Part shown: one piece after another, positions 39,822 to 47,982 of the stretch | Layout: the number at the start of each line of letters is the position of its first letter | How positions within the stretch are numbered: the first letter of the stretch is position 1 | Assembly: GCA_018240985.1 (NCBI GenBank) | Contig: JAFEER010000294.1 | Location: 1 to 60,319 of the forward strand | Direction: 5' to 3' | Length of the DNA stretch: 60,319 bases | Source of the DNA: Pseudomonadota bacterium | GTDB lineage: Bacteria; Pseudomonadota; Gammaproteobacteria; Burkholderiales; Burkholderiaceae_C | The notes under the pieces: model-generated | The model's database searches: none | Seen by the model: only the letters and a program-made list of their open reading frames with translations | Told to the model about the DNA's origin: nothing | Translations under genes and position numbers: made by a program

Positions 39822-41186
39822 TCAGGCCAGCAGCGTGGCCACGCGCGGCCACTGTGCCACTTGCCAAACCGAGGTCACGGCTGCCTTGGCCTGCGGCTCG
39901 GCCACCGCGCCGCCATAGGCCGCCAGGCGCAGCGCCTTGTCCGTGATTTCCTCGCGCGAAAGGGTGTTGCCGGGATCGCCCTTGGGCTCGTCGACGCGGC
40001 CATGGAGTTGGCGGCCGTCGGTGGTTTGGACGGTGACCTTGCCGATCCAGCGCTGCGGGTAGGCGCCGTCCACTTCCGGGTCGAGCACCATGCTGACTTT
40101 CTCGCGCAGGGCCACAGTGTCCGGCGCCAGGAACTCGGCATCGAATTCGGTCAAACCCGCATGGCCAAAGCGTGCCGCCAATGCCAGCACCGTGCCCATC
40201 GAGAACTTGCTCTGGTGCACCGTGGTGGGAGAGACCACCGGGCCCAGCACGTCGATGGCGCCCTGGTGCACATGGCAGGTCACCTGGGCGATGTCGGCGG
40301 GCGCCAGGCCATGCTCGCGCATCACCTGTTGCAGCGCGTCGGCGGCCGGGTGCGTGTGGCGGCAGGATGCGTGCCACTTGAACGAGGTCTCGGCCGTGGC
40401 CCAGCGTGTGCCCAGGCCATCGGTCAGTTTGGCCGGATTGGCATCGGTGGACATGCCGGCGGCCAGGCCCTGTGGCCCGGTGAAGATGTCCTGCGCGCCG
40501 GTGAAGCCGTCCTGCGCCAGGAAGGCCGCCATCAGGCCGGCCGCGGCGGCATGCGCCGTGTGCAGCTGCTTGCTGTCGGCGGCGGTGCGCAAAAATTCCC
40601 ACAGCCCGGCCGACTGCGTGCCGGCCGAGCCGAAGGCATGCTGCATCTGCGCCGGCGTCAGCTTCAAGAGCCGCCCCACGGCAGCGGCCGCCGCCAGCGT
40701 GCCGGCCGTGGCCGTGGTGTGGAAGATCTTGTAATGGCTGCGGCCCAAAAATTCGCCCACGCGGATGCCGACCTCGTAGCCGGCCACGCAGGCCGCCATG
40801 AGCTCGGCACCGCTGGCGCCGATCTGCTGCGCCACGGCGAGGGCCGGCGGGAACACCACGGCCGCGGGATGGAACACCGAGCCGTTGTGCACGTCGTCCT
40901 GCTCGGCCACATGGCTGGCGGCGGCGTTGGCCAGCGCCGCCATCATGGGGCTGCTGGTCGCGCCATGGCCGATCACCTCGGCCGGGCCTTGCGCCGGGCC
41001 TTGCGACAGCGCAAAGCGCGTGATGCTGGCCACGGGCCGGGCCTGGCAGCCGGCGAGCACCGAGCCGAACCAGTCCACCCACAGGTCTTCGGTGCGGCGC
41101 TGCACGGGGGCGGGCACGTCGCTCCACTGGAGCTGGGCGGCAAACTGGGCCAGGGGGTGGATGGTGGCTTGGGGTTCTTGTTTCAT
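39822..41186 (-). CDS. MmgE/PrpD family protein
   Basis: A 454-aa member of the 2-methylcitrate dehydratase / cis-aconitate decarboxylase superfamily. HVAEQDDVHNGSVFHPAAVV, the helical TTATAGTLAAAAAVGRLL, and TSFKWHASCRHTHPAADA with the conserved His/Lys region are typical. In the itaconate locus of P. aeruginosa a homologue of this family (PA0881) sits in the same place; its exact reaction there is unsettled. Possible substrates are C5/C6 tricarboxylates or citramalate-type acids. It is in the operon ich - dehydrogenase - ict - this gene. Confidence 0.85.
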   Translation of the reverse strand: MKQEPQATIHPLAQFAAQLQWSDVPAPVQRRTEDLWVDWFGSVLAGCQARPVASITRFALSQGPAQGPAEVIGHGATSSPMMAALANAAASHVAEQDDVHNGSVFHPAAVVFPPALAVAQQIGASGAELMAACVAGYEVGIRVGEFLGRSHYKIFHTTATAGTLAAAAAVGRLLKLTPAQMQHAFGSAGTQSAGLWEFLRTAADSKQLHTAHAAAAGLMAAFLAQDGFTGAQDIFTGPQGLAAGMSTDANPAKLTDGLGTRWATAETSFKWHASCRHTHPAADALQQVMREHGLAPADIAQVTCHVHQGAIDVLGPVVSPTTVHQSKFSMGTVLALAARFGHAGLTEFDAEFLAPDTVALREKVSMVLDPEVDGAYPQRWIGKVTVQTTDGRQLHGRVDEPKGDPGNTLSREEITDKALRLAAYGGAVAEPQAKAAVTSVWQVAQWPRVATLLA

Positions 41187-41226
41187 GGGTGGGGCTTCCA
41201 GTTCAGGCCAAAGGTTTGTCGGGTAC

Positions 41227-41339
41227 TACTCCCTCGCCCCCTTGGGGGAGAGGGTGGGGGTGAGGGGGGGTCGGTCGCTGTGCGTGTTTCAGGCCACCAC
41301 CCTCACCCCTGCCCTCTCCCGCCAGCGGGAGAGGGAGTT
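41227..41339. repeat. GC-rich intergenic element overlapping the ict-like 3' end
   Basis: The left hairpin is CTCGCCCCCTTGGGGGAGAG, the inner pair GGGGGTGAGGG / CCCTCACCCC, and the right hairpin CCCTCTCCCGCCAGCGGGAG plus AGGG. Its right part encodes the last residues of the CoA transferase at 41303. Confidence 0.65.
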
Positions 41340-42505
41340 GGGTGCAGCGCGGCGATCTGCTCGGCGCTCCAGCCCAGCTCGGCCAGGATGGCGCTGTTGT
41401 GCTGGCCCACGGCCGGCACCGCATCCATGCGGTAGTCAAAGGCGCTGTTCACGCCCGGCGGCAGCAGGGCCGGAATGCGGCCCACCGGCGAATCCACCTC
41501 GCTCCAGCGCTGGCGCGCCTGCAGCTGCGGGTGCGCCCACAGGTCTGCCATGTCGTTCACGCGCGCGTTGGCGATGCCGGCGGCCTCCAGGCGCTCCACC
41601 ACCTGCGCGGCGCTAAGGCTGGCAAACACCTGCAGGATCAGCGCCTGCAACTCGGCGCGGTGCTGGTTGCGCTCGGCGTTGGAACAGAAACGCGGATCGG
41701 TCGCCACCTCGGGCTGCTGCAGCACGCCGTCGCAAAACGCCTTCCACTCGCGCTCGTTCTGCAGGCCCAGCATCACCGTGCCGCCGTCGCCCGCGGCAAA
41801 CGGCCCGTAGGGGTAGATGCTGGCGTGTGAGGCGCCGGTGCGCGGCGGCGGCGGCGCGCCGTCGAAGGCGTAGTAGAGGGGATAGCCCATCCACTCGCCC
41901 ATGGCTTCGAGCATGGAGACGTCGATATGGCTGCCTTCGCCCGTCTTGCCGCGCAGCAGCAGGGCCGAGAGGATGTTGGTGTAGGCGTACATGCCGGCGG
42001 CGATGTCGGCCACCGAGATGCCGGACTTGCTCGGCGTCTCGGGCGTGCCGGTGACGGACAGAAAGCCCGCCTCGCTCTGGATCAACAGGTCATAGGCCTT
42101 CTTGTCGCGGTACGGCCCATCGGCGCCATAGCCGCTGATGTCGCAGACGATGAGCTTCGGGTTGTGCGCCTTCAAGGCCTCATACGACAGGCCCATGCGC
42201 GCCGCTGCGCCAGGTGCCAGGTTCTGCACCAGCACGTCTGCCGTCTTCAAGAGCTGCAGCAGCGCGGCCTTGGCCTGGGGCTGCTTGACGTCCAGCGCCA
42301 GGCTTTCCTTGCTGCGGTTGATCCAGGTGAAGTGCGAGGACTGGCCGCGCACGCGCTGGTCATAGCCGCGCGCGAAGTCGCCGCTGCCGGGGCGCTCGAC
42401 CTTGATCACGCGCGCGCCCAGGTCGGCCAGCTGGCGCGTGGCAAAGGGCGCGGCGACCGCGTGTTCCAGCGAGATGACGGTGATGCCGTCGAGGGGGCGG
42501 GTCAT
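41303..42505 (-). CDS. ict: Class III CoA transferase, probable itaconate CoA-transferase
   Basis: A 400-aa CaiB/BaiF-family transferase. VISLEHAVAAPFATRQLADL, GSGDFARGYD, INRSKESLALDVK and SVADIAAGMYAYTNILSALL with the catalytic Asp of the family. The N-terminus and gene context match the succinyl-CoA:itaconate CoA-transferase of the P. aeruginosa locus; mesaconate or citramalate are alternatives. ATG 42505 is preferred; the longer frame would read through a repeat. The last residues (about PSPAGGRGQG) are encoded by a repeat element, so the native C-terminus has been replaced. Confidence 0.8.
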   Translation of the reverse strand: MTRPLDGITVISLEHAVAAPFATRQLADLGARVIKVERPGSGDFARGYDQRVRGQSSHFTWINRSKESLALDVKQPQAKAALLQLLKTADVLVQNLAPGAAARMGLSYEALKAHNPKLIVCDISGYGADGPYRDKKAYDLLIQSEAGFLSVTGTPETPSKSGISVADIAAGMYAYTNILSALLLRGKTGEGSHIDVSMLEAMGEWMGYPLYYAFDGAPPPPRTGASHASIYPYGPFAAGDGGTVMLGLQNEREWKAFCDGVLQQPEVATDPRFCSNAERNQHRAELQALILQVFASLSAAQVVERLEAAGIANARVNDMADLWAHPQLQARQRWSEVDSPVGRIPALLPPGVNSAFDYRMDAVPAVGQHNSAILAELGWSAEQIAALHPTPSPAGGRGQG

Positions 42506-42542
42506 AGTGTCTTTCGTTGCAGGTGGGCGCGGGGCTCTTTTT

Positions 42543-42658
42543 ACTCCCTCCCCCTCTGGGGGAGGGTAGGGGTGGGGGCCAGCGGTGGCTACCTCAATCA
42601 GGCGCTGCGCCAACGACAACCGGCCCCCATCCCAGCCTTCCCCCAGAGGGGGAAGGAG
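42543..42658. repeat. GC-rich intergenic element
   Basis: CTCCCCCTCTGGGGGAG at the left, GGGGTGGGGGCC / GGCCCCCATCCC as the central pair and CTTCCCCCAGAGGGGGAAG at the right. The centre has CAGGCGCTGCGCCAACG instead of the GCCGGCAAGATGCCGGC core, as at 16924. Confidence 0.7.
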
Positions 42659-42665
42659 AAAACGG

Positions 42666-43826
42666 TCAAAACGAACGCGGCAGCTTCAGGATGTGCTCGG
42701 CCACGTAGCTGTAGATCATGTTGGTCGAGATCGGCGCCACCTGGTACAGCCGCGTCTCGCGGAATTTGCGCTCGATGTCGTATTCGCAGGCGAAGCCGAA
42801 GCCGCCATGGGTCTGCAGGCAGACGTTGGCCGCCTCCCAGCTGGCCTTGGCCGCCAGGTGCTTGGCCATGTTGGCCTCGGCGCCGGCGTTCTGGTGCGCG
42901 TCGATCTTTTCGCAGGCCTTCCAGCGCATCAGGTTGGCGGCTTCCAGTTCGATGAAGGCATCGGCAATCGGGAACTGCACGCCCTGGTTCTGGCCGATGG
43001 GGCGGTTGAACACCACGCGCTCGTTCGCGTACTTGGTGGCGCGGTCGATGAACCAGTAGCCGTCGCCGATGCACTCGGCGGCGATCAGCGTGCGCTCGGC
43101 GTTCAGGCCGTCCAGCAGGGTCTTGAAGCCCTTGCCCTCTTCGCCCAGCAGCGCGTCCTCGGGGATTTCGAGGTTGTCGAAGAACAGCTCGTTGGTCTCG
43201 TGGTTGACCATGTTCAGGATGGGGCGCACGGTGAGGCCGTTGCCAATCGCCTGGTGCAGGTCGATCAGGAAGCAAGACAGGCCATCGGAGCGCTTCTTCA
43301 CCTGATCGGCGGGTGTGGTGCGGGCCAGCAGAATCATCAAATCGCTGTGCTGGATGCGCGAGATCCAGACCTTCTGGCCATTGATCACCCAGCGGCCATC
43401 CTTCCTGACGGCGCTGGTCTTGAGCTTGGTGGTGTCGCTGCCGGTGGTGGGCTCGGTCACGCCCATGGACTGGATGCGCAGCTCGCCGGAGGCAATCTTG
43501 GGCAGGAACTTTTCCTTTTGCGCCTGCGAGCCGCTGCGCACGATGGCGTTCATCACGTACATCTGGCCGTGGCAGGCGCCGGAGTTGCCGCCGCTGCGGT
43601 TGATCTCTTCCATGATCACCGAGGCCTCGGCCATGGTCAGGCCAGAGCCGCCGTACTCGTGCGGGATCAGCGCTGCCATCCAGCCGGCCTTGGTCAGGGC
43701 ATCGACAAACTCCTCGGGGTAGGCGCGGGCCTCGTCCACCTTGCGGAAATATTCGTCGGGGAACTGGGCACAGAGGGCGCGCACGGCGTCGCGGATTTCC
43801 TGGTATTGGTCGGGCTGGTGAATCAT
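42666..43826 (-). CDS. Acyl-CoA dehydrogenase
   Basis: A 386-aa flavoprotein: MGVTEPTTGSDTTKLKTSA, WVINGQKVWISRIQHSD, VVFNRPIGQNQGVQFPIAD and LQTHGGFGFACEY. The catalytic-Glu region near the C-terminus reads RLYQVAPIST, with Gln where short-chain enzymes have Glu, so its mechanism or substrate differs from standard members. The itaconate locus of P. aeruginosa has a homologous dehydrogenase (PA0879) between the hydratase and transferase genes; its role there is not settled. It ends 7 bp from a GC-rich repeat. Confidence 0.88.
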   Translation of the reverse strand: MIHQPDQYQEIRDAVRALCAQFPDEYFRKVDEARAYPEEFVDALTKAGWMAALIPHEYGGSGLTMAEASVIMEEINRSGGNSGACHGQMYVMNAIVRSGSQAQKEKFLPKIASGELRIQSMGVTEPTTGSDTTKLKTSAVRKDGRWVINGQKVWISRIQHSDLMILLARTTPADQVKKRSDGLSCFLIDLHQAIGNGLTVRPILNMVNHETNELFFDNLEIPEDALLGEEGKGFKTLLDGLNAERTLIAAECIGDGYWFIDRATKYANERVVFNRPIGQNQGVQFPIADAFIELEAANLMRWKACEKIDAHQNAGAEANMAKHLAAKASWEAANVCLQTHGGFGFACEYDIERKFRETRLYQVAPISTNMIYSYVAEHILKLPRSF

Positions 43827-43899
43827 GGTGCTTCTTTCAAGTGTTTTTGGTCTCTATCGCTTGTGTGGAAAGCGTTGATAGCTATTGATTTGTTGGTTC

Positions 43900-44787
43900 T
43901 CAAGCCAGCGTGGCCTTGCCCTGCATGGTGAGGAAGCCCTCGTGATCCTGGGCCCACAGCTCCACGCTCTTGCCGTCGGCGGAGGGCTTGCCATGCACGC
44001 TGAACGGGTGCAGGTCGAAGGTCGGACGCACGGCGCGGAAGTCGAAGCTGGCCAGCCGGGCGCCGGGCAGCTCGCGGCGCAGCAAGTCGAGCAGCAGCGT
44101 GGCGATCAGCGGGCCATGCACGATCAGGCCGGGGTAGCCTTCCACTTCGGTCACGTACTGGCGGTCGTAGTGGATGCGGTGGCCGTTGAAGGTCAGCGCC
44201 GAGTAGCGGAACAGCATCACCGCGTCGGCGTTGATGTGGCGCGACCAGGCCTGTTGGCCGGCCAGCGGCGGCGGCGTAGGCGCGGGCGCGGCCTCGCCGG
44301 GCTGGGCGGCGCTGCGGTAGACGATGTCGTGCTCCTCGGTCAGCGCCAGGCCCTGGGGGTTGCGGTACTGGTGTTCCACCAGCACGAACAGCAGTTCGCC
44401 CGAGCGGCCGGCCTTGTGCTTGACCGACTGGATGGTCGAGCGGCGTTCCACCTCCTGGGCGACGCACAGCGGATTCGCCGGCTCCCAGCGCAACCGCCCG
44501 CCGGCCCACATGCGCCGCGGCAGCGGCACCGGCGGCAGAAAGCCGCCACGCTTGGGATGCCCGTCGGGGCCGATCTCGCTGGCGCGGGCATGCGGCAGAA
44601 AGTACAGCCAGTGCCACAGCGGCGGCACGGCCGTGCCGGCGGTGGGGGCAGGGTCGTCGCGATCCAGCGTGGCCGACAGCGCGGCCACGGGTACGGCGGT
44701 GAAGCTGTCGCGCGCGGTCTCGCTCCTGCCCTGCCAGGTCTGTAGGTGGGCGAGCAGGGCGGCGTCAATGGTGGTGGTGTCTGTCAT
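43900..44787 (-). CDS. ich: MaoC/HTD2-like hydratase, probable itaconyl-CoA hydratase
   Basis: A 295-aa double-hotdog protein. The N-terminal half shows LWHWLYFLPHARASEIGPDG and GFLPPVPLPRRMWAGG, typical of mesaconyl-C4-CoA/itaconyl-CoA hydratases. The C-terminal half carries the hydratase site: LFRYSALTFNGHRIHYDR and GYPGLIVHGPL. It would hydrate itaconyl-CoA to citramalyl-CoA. ATG 44787 (MTDTTTID) is chosen; the frame extends upstream without conserved features. A perfect 16-bp palindrome lies 24 bp before the start. It is first in the minus operon, divergent from the SDR at 44989. Confidence 0.82.
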   Translation of the reverse strand: MTDTTTIDAALLAHLQTWQGRSETARDSFTAVPVAALSATLDRDDPAPTAGTAVPPLWHWLYFLPHARASEIGPDGHPKRGGFLPPVPLPRRMWAGGRLRWEPANPLCVAQEVERRSTIQSVKHKAGRSGELLFVLVEHQYRNPQGLALTEEHDIVYRSAAQPGEAAPAPTPPPLAGQQAWSRHINADAVMLFRYSALTFNGHRIHYDRQYVTEVEGYPGLIVHGPLIATLLLDLLRRELPGARLASFDFRAVRPTFDLHPFSVHGKPSADGKSVELWAQDHEGFLTMQGKATLA

Positions 44788-44810
44788 GGCCGCCATGGTC
44801 GCGGCTGCGC

Positions 44811-44826
44811 GGCTTGCGCGCAAGCC
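44811..44826. promoter_or_regulatory. Perfect palindrome in a divergent promoter region
   Basis: GGCTTGCG-CGCAAGCC is a perfect 16-bp palindrome between the divergent ich-like and SDR genes. It is a candidate operator for the itaconate-type operon. No regulator gene of that operon is in the window. Confidence 0.4.
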
Positions 44827-44988
44827 ATGTTTCTGAAAGCAGGCCTTCCGCGGCCATGAAGCCCCCGTCTGCCATGGAGACGCTTTCATGCAGCCAAAGC
44901 CCGACCTAGGGATTGCCGAATGGCGCTGTGGCGTCTTTGCGTTCATGCTTGGCGCCCATTGCTAACTCATAACCCAAGGATGACGGAC

Positions 44989-45906
44989 ATGGCGCAAAAC
45001 ATGGTGCAGGACAAGGTGGTGGTGGTCACGGGCGCGGGCGGCGGCATAGGGCGCGACATAGCGCTGGCCATGGCGGCGGCCGGGGCCAAGGTGGTGGTGA
45101 ACGACATCGGCACCTCGACCACCGGCGAGGGCACGGACGCCGGCCCGGCGCAAAAGGTGGTCGATGAGATCAAGGCCGCCGGCGGCCAGGCCGTGGCGAA
45201 TACCGACAGCGTGGCCGAGGCCGCGGCGGCCGGCCGCATCATCCAGAGCGCGCTCGACAGCTTCGGCCGCATCGACGGCGTGGTGAACAACGCCGGCATC
45301 CTGCGCGACCGCTTCTTCCACAAGATGAGCCTGGACGAGTGGGACGCGGTGCTCAAGGTGCACCTGTACGGCAGCTACTACATGAGCCGCGCGGCGGCGA
45401 ACCACTTCAAGGAGCAGGAGAGCGGCGCCTTCGTGCACATGACCTCCACCTCGGGCCTGATAGGCAACTTCGGCCAGGCGAACTACAGCGCCGCGAAATT
45501 GGCGCTGGTGGCGCTGTCCAAGAGCATCGCGCTGGACATGCAGAAGTTCCATGTGCGCTCCAACTGCATCGCGCCCTTTGCCTGGAGCCGCATGATCGGC
45601 TCCATCCCCACCGATACGCCCGAGCAGCAGGCGCGCGTGGCCAAGATCCAGCAGATGACGCCGAACAAGATCGCGCCGCTGGCCGTGTACCTGCTGTCGG
45701 ACGCCGCCCAGGACGTGAACGCCCAGGTGTTTGCCGTGCGCAACAACGAGATTTTCCTGATGAGCCAGCCGCGCCCGGTGCGCTCGGTGCACCGCAGCGA
45801 GGGCTGGACGCCCGAGACCATCGCCGAGCACGCCATGCCGGCGCTGACGCGCTTCTTCGTGCCGATGGAGCGCTCGGGCGACGTGTTCTCGTGGGATCCG
45901 GTGTAA
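44989..45906 (+). CDS. SDR of the multifunctional beta-oxidation type (MFE-2 dehydrogenase-like)
   Basis: A 305-aa SDR: VVTGAGGGIGRDIALAMAAAG, VVNDIGTSTTGEGTDAGPAQ, NNAGILRDRFFHKMS and YSAAKLAL with Tyr166/Lys170. The long loop after the second strand and the RDRFFHKM text are typical of the dehydrogenase part of peroxisomal multifunctional enzyme type 2, which oxidises (3R)-hydroxyacyl-CoA. The next gene (4 bp away) encodes the hydratase-2 part as a separate protein. ATG 44989 has AAGGA 9 nt upstream; ATG 44980 is possible. Confidence 0.88.
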   Translation: MAQNMVQDKVVVVTGAGGGIGRDIALAMAAAGAKVVVNDIGTSTTGEGTDAGPAQKVVDEIKAAGGQAVANTDSVAEAAAAGRIIQSALDSFGRIDGVVNNAGILRDRFFHKMSLDEWDAVLKVHLYGSYYMSRAAANHFKEQESGAFVHMTSTSGLIGNFGQANYSAAKLALVALSKSIALDMQKFHVRSNCIAPFAWSRMIGSIPTDTPEQQARVAKIQQMTPNKIAPLAVYLLSDAAQDVNAQVFAVRNNEIFLMSQPRPVRSVHRSEGWTPETIAEHAMPALTRFFVPMERSGDVFSWDPV

Positions 45907-45910
45907 ACCC

Positions 45911-46804
45911 ATGGCTATTGATTACCAGCACCTGAAGAACCGGGCGTTCGCGCCCATCGCACAGCACTACACCGAGCGCGACACCATGCTGTACGCGCTC
46001 AGCCTGGGCCTGGGCAACGACCCGCTGGACGCCGGCGCGCTGCCCTTCGTCTACGAGGGTGCGCAGGGCGGCCTGCGCGCCCTGCCGACGCAGGCCGTGG
46101 TGCTGGGCTACCCCGGCTTTTGGGCGCGCGAGCCGGATACCGGCATCGACTGGGTGAAGCTGCTGCACGGCGAACAGCGCGTGCGCTGGCACCAGCCGCT
46201 GCCCGCCGACTGCGAGGTGGTGGGCAGGAACGGCATCACGCACCTGATCGACAAGGGCGAGGGCAAGGGCGCCATCCTGGTCATGGAGCGGCGCCTGGAA
46301 ACCCAGGCCGGCGCGCTGCTGGCCACGCTGCAGCAGGTGACCTTTCTGCGCGGCGACGGCGGCTACAGCCAGCTCAAGGGCGGCCAGCCCAGCGACGCGC
46401 CCTTGAGCGCGCTGCAGCCCACGCCGCAGGATCGCGCGCCCGACTTCAGCGACAGCCAGGCGATACGCCCCGAGGCGGCGCTGCTGTATCGCCTGATGGG
46501 CGACTACAACCCGCTGCACGCCGACCCGGCCGTGGCCGCCAAGGCGGGCTTCGAGCGCCCCATCCTGCACGGCCTGGCCAGCTACGGCCTAGTGGCGCAT
46601 GCGCTGTTGCGCCAATGCGCGGGCGGCGACCCGGCGCGCCTCAAGGCGCTGGACATCCGCTTTGCCGCGCCGGTCTATCCGGGCGAGACCCTGGTCACCG
46701 AGATCTGGCGCGTGCCCGGCCAGCCGGGGCAGCTGCAGTTGCGCGCCCGCGTGGCCGAGCGCGACAAGGTGGTGCTGAGCCACGGCTTTGCCGAACTGGC
46801 GTGA
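45911..46804 (+). CDS. MaoC-like 2-enoyl-CoA hydratase 2
   Basis: A 297-aa double-hotdog hydratase. RDTMLYALSLGLGNDPLD is the usual N-terminal text, and the hydratase-2 motif is YRLMGDYNPLHADPAVAAKA followed by PILHGLASYG, with the catalytic Asp and His. It makes (3R)-hydroxyacyl-CoA, the substrate of the SDR encoded 4 bp upstream. Together the two reproduce the split halves of MFE-2. Confidence 0.9.
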   Translation: MAIDYQHLKNRAFAPIAQHYTERDTMLYALSLGLGNDPLDAGALPFVYEGAQGGLRALPTQAVVLGYPGFWAREPDTGIDWVKLLHGEQRVRWHQPLPADCEVVGRNGITHLIDKGEGKGAILVMERRLETQAGALLATLQQVTFLRGDGGYSQLKGGQPSDAPLSALQPTPQDRAPDFSDSQAIRPEAALLYRLMGDYNPLHADPAVAAKAGFERPILHGLASYGLVAHALLRQCAGGDPARLKALDIRFAAPVYPGETLVTEIWRVPGQPGQLQLRARVAERDKVVLSHGFAELA

Positions 46805-46814
46805 GCCCATTCTT

Positions 46815-46999
46815 TCCCCCTCCCCCTCTGGGGCTGAGAGCCGCGGCTCCAGTTCCGCCAGTGCGGAACTGGACGGCTCGAAGAGCGGCGGCGTCGCGCC
46901 GCCAGCACCGGGGTAGGGGTGGGGGCCAGCGCCAGTCGCGTCCGCGCAGCCATAGCCGGCCAGCCCCCATCCCCACCTTCCCCCAAAGGGGGAAGGAGC
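46815..46999. repeat. GC-rich intergenic element with an extra inner segment
   Basis: The left hairpin CCCCCTCTGGGG is interrupted by an extra segment of about 80 bp that contains CAGTTCCGCCAGTGCGGAACTG and GGCGGCGTCGCGCCGCC. The centre GGGGTGGGGGCC / GGCCAGCCCCCATCCCC and the right hairpin CTTCCCCCAAAGGGGGAAG then follow. The extra segment is shared in the other orientation with 31127-31317. Confidence 0.7.
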
Positions 47000-47016
47000 A
47001 ACAACCAGGAGACCCC

Positions 47017-47814
47017 ATGAGCGCATCCACCGTATTGACCTCCGTCCAGGACGGCATAGGCACCATCACCCTGAACCGCCCCGAGGCCCGCAACGCGCTC
47101 AGCCAGGCCATGCGCCCGGCCCTGGCCGCCGCCATTGCGCAGATGCGCGACGACGCCAGCGTCTACGCCGTCATCCTCACCGGCGCGGGCGGCGCGTTCT
47201 GCTCGGGTGGCGACATCTCGGCCATGCTCGACACCAACCGCACGGGCCTCACTTTCCGCGCCGGCATGCGCGAGCTGCACCAGTGGTTCCCCGAACTGGT
47301 GAACCTGGAAAAGCCCGTCATCGCCGCCGTGGACGGCCCGGCCTTTGGCGCCGGCCTGAGCCTGGCGCTGTCAGCCGACTTCGTGCTGGCCACGCGCCGC
47401 GCCAAGTTCTGCGCCGTGTTCGGCCGCATCGGCCTGATCCCCGACCTGGGCGCCATGCACCTGCTGCCGCGCATCGTGGGCATGCAGAAGGCCAAGGAGC
47501 TGGTCTTCACCGCGCGCACCGTCGATGCCGAGGAGGCCAGGCAGCTCGGCATGGTCTACGACATCGTGGATGACGGCGCGGCGCTCACGCTGGCCGCCCA
47601 GGCGCTGGCGCGGCGCTTTGGCGAGGCCTCCACGGCCGCCATCGGCATGGCCAAGACCATCATGAATCAGTCCTTCGAAAGCGACGCGCGCACCCTGGCC
47701 GAGCTCGAATCCTTTGGCCAGGCCATGGCCCGCGGATCAAGCTACCACCAGGACGCGGTACGGCGTTTCAAGGACAAAGAGCCCCTGCGCTTCGACTGGG
47801 ATCGTAAACAGTGA
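47017..47814 (+). CDS. Enoyl-CoA hydratase/isomerase (crotonase family)
   Basis: A 265-aa crotonase: GIGTITLNRPEARNALSQAM, GGAFCSGGDISAML and AAVDGPAFGAGLSLALSADF form the acyl-CoA pocket. The active-site helix reads FGRIGLIPDLGAMHLLPR, again with Asp instead of the second hydratase Glu and no first Glu, like the crotonase at 34300. An isomerase-type reaction is likely. ATG 47017 follows a GC-rich repeat, with AGGAGA 6 nt upstream. Confidence 0.88.
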   Translation: MSASTVLTSVQDGIGTITLNRPEARNALSQAMRPALAAAIAQMRDDASVYAVILTGAGGAFCSGGDISAMLDTNRTGLTFRAGMRELHQWFPELVNLEKPVIAAVDGPAFGAGLSLALSADFVLATRRAKFCAVFGRIGLIPDLGAMHLLPRIVGMQKAKELVFTARTVDAEEARQLGMVYDIVDDGAALTLAAQALARRFGEASTAAIGMAKTIMNQSFESDARTLAELESFGQAMARGSSYHQDAVRRFKDKEPLRFDWDRKQ

Positions 47815-47819
47815 AACAA

Positions 47820-47935
47820 CCCCCTGAGCGACTGCGTCGCTTCCCCCTTCTCTCGCAGCGCTGCGCGCTGCGGGAAGGGGGACGCCGCCAGTGCGGCGGG
47901 GCGGCCCTTGCACGGCGGCCCGCGCATGGGGCGCG
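47820..47935. repeat. Second type of GC-rich intergenic repeat
   Basis: CCCCCTGAGCGACTGCGTCGC, then CTTCCCCCTTCTCTCGCAGC, GCTGCGGGAAGGGGGACG, and GCGGCGGGGCGGCCCTTGCA, GGCGGCCCGCGC. The inner part folds into a long stem (CTTCCCCCTT against AAGGGGGA). A fragment of the same type (CCCTGAGCGGCTGCCGC) lies just after the SDR stop at 32118. This type differs from the three-stem family. Confidence 0.55.
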
Positions 47936-47982
47936 CCAGTTTCATAGCTTGCGGGTGGCGTTCAACGCCATGGGGTATTGAC

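Noticed and set aside
46120..47814. A long frame joining MaoC-region sequence to the crotonase
   Set aside because: It reads through the MaoC gene out of frame and through a repeat; the crotonase has its own ATG and ribosome site at 47017.
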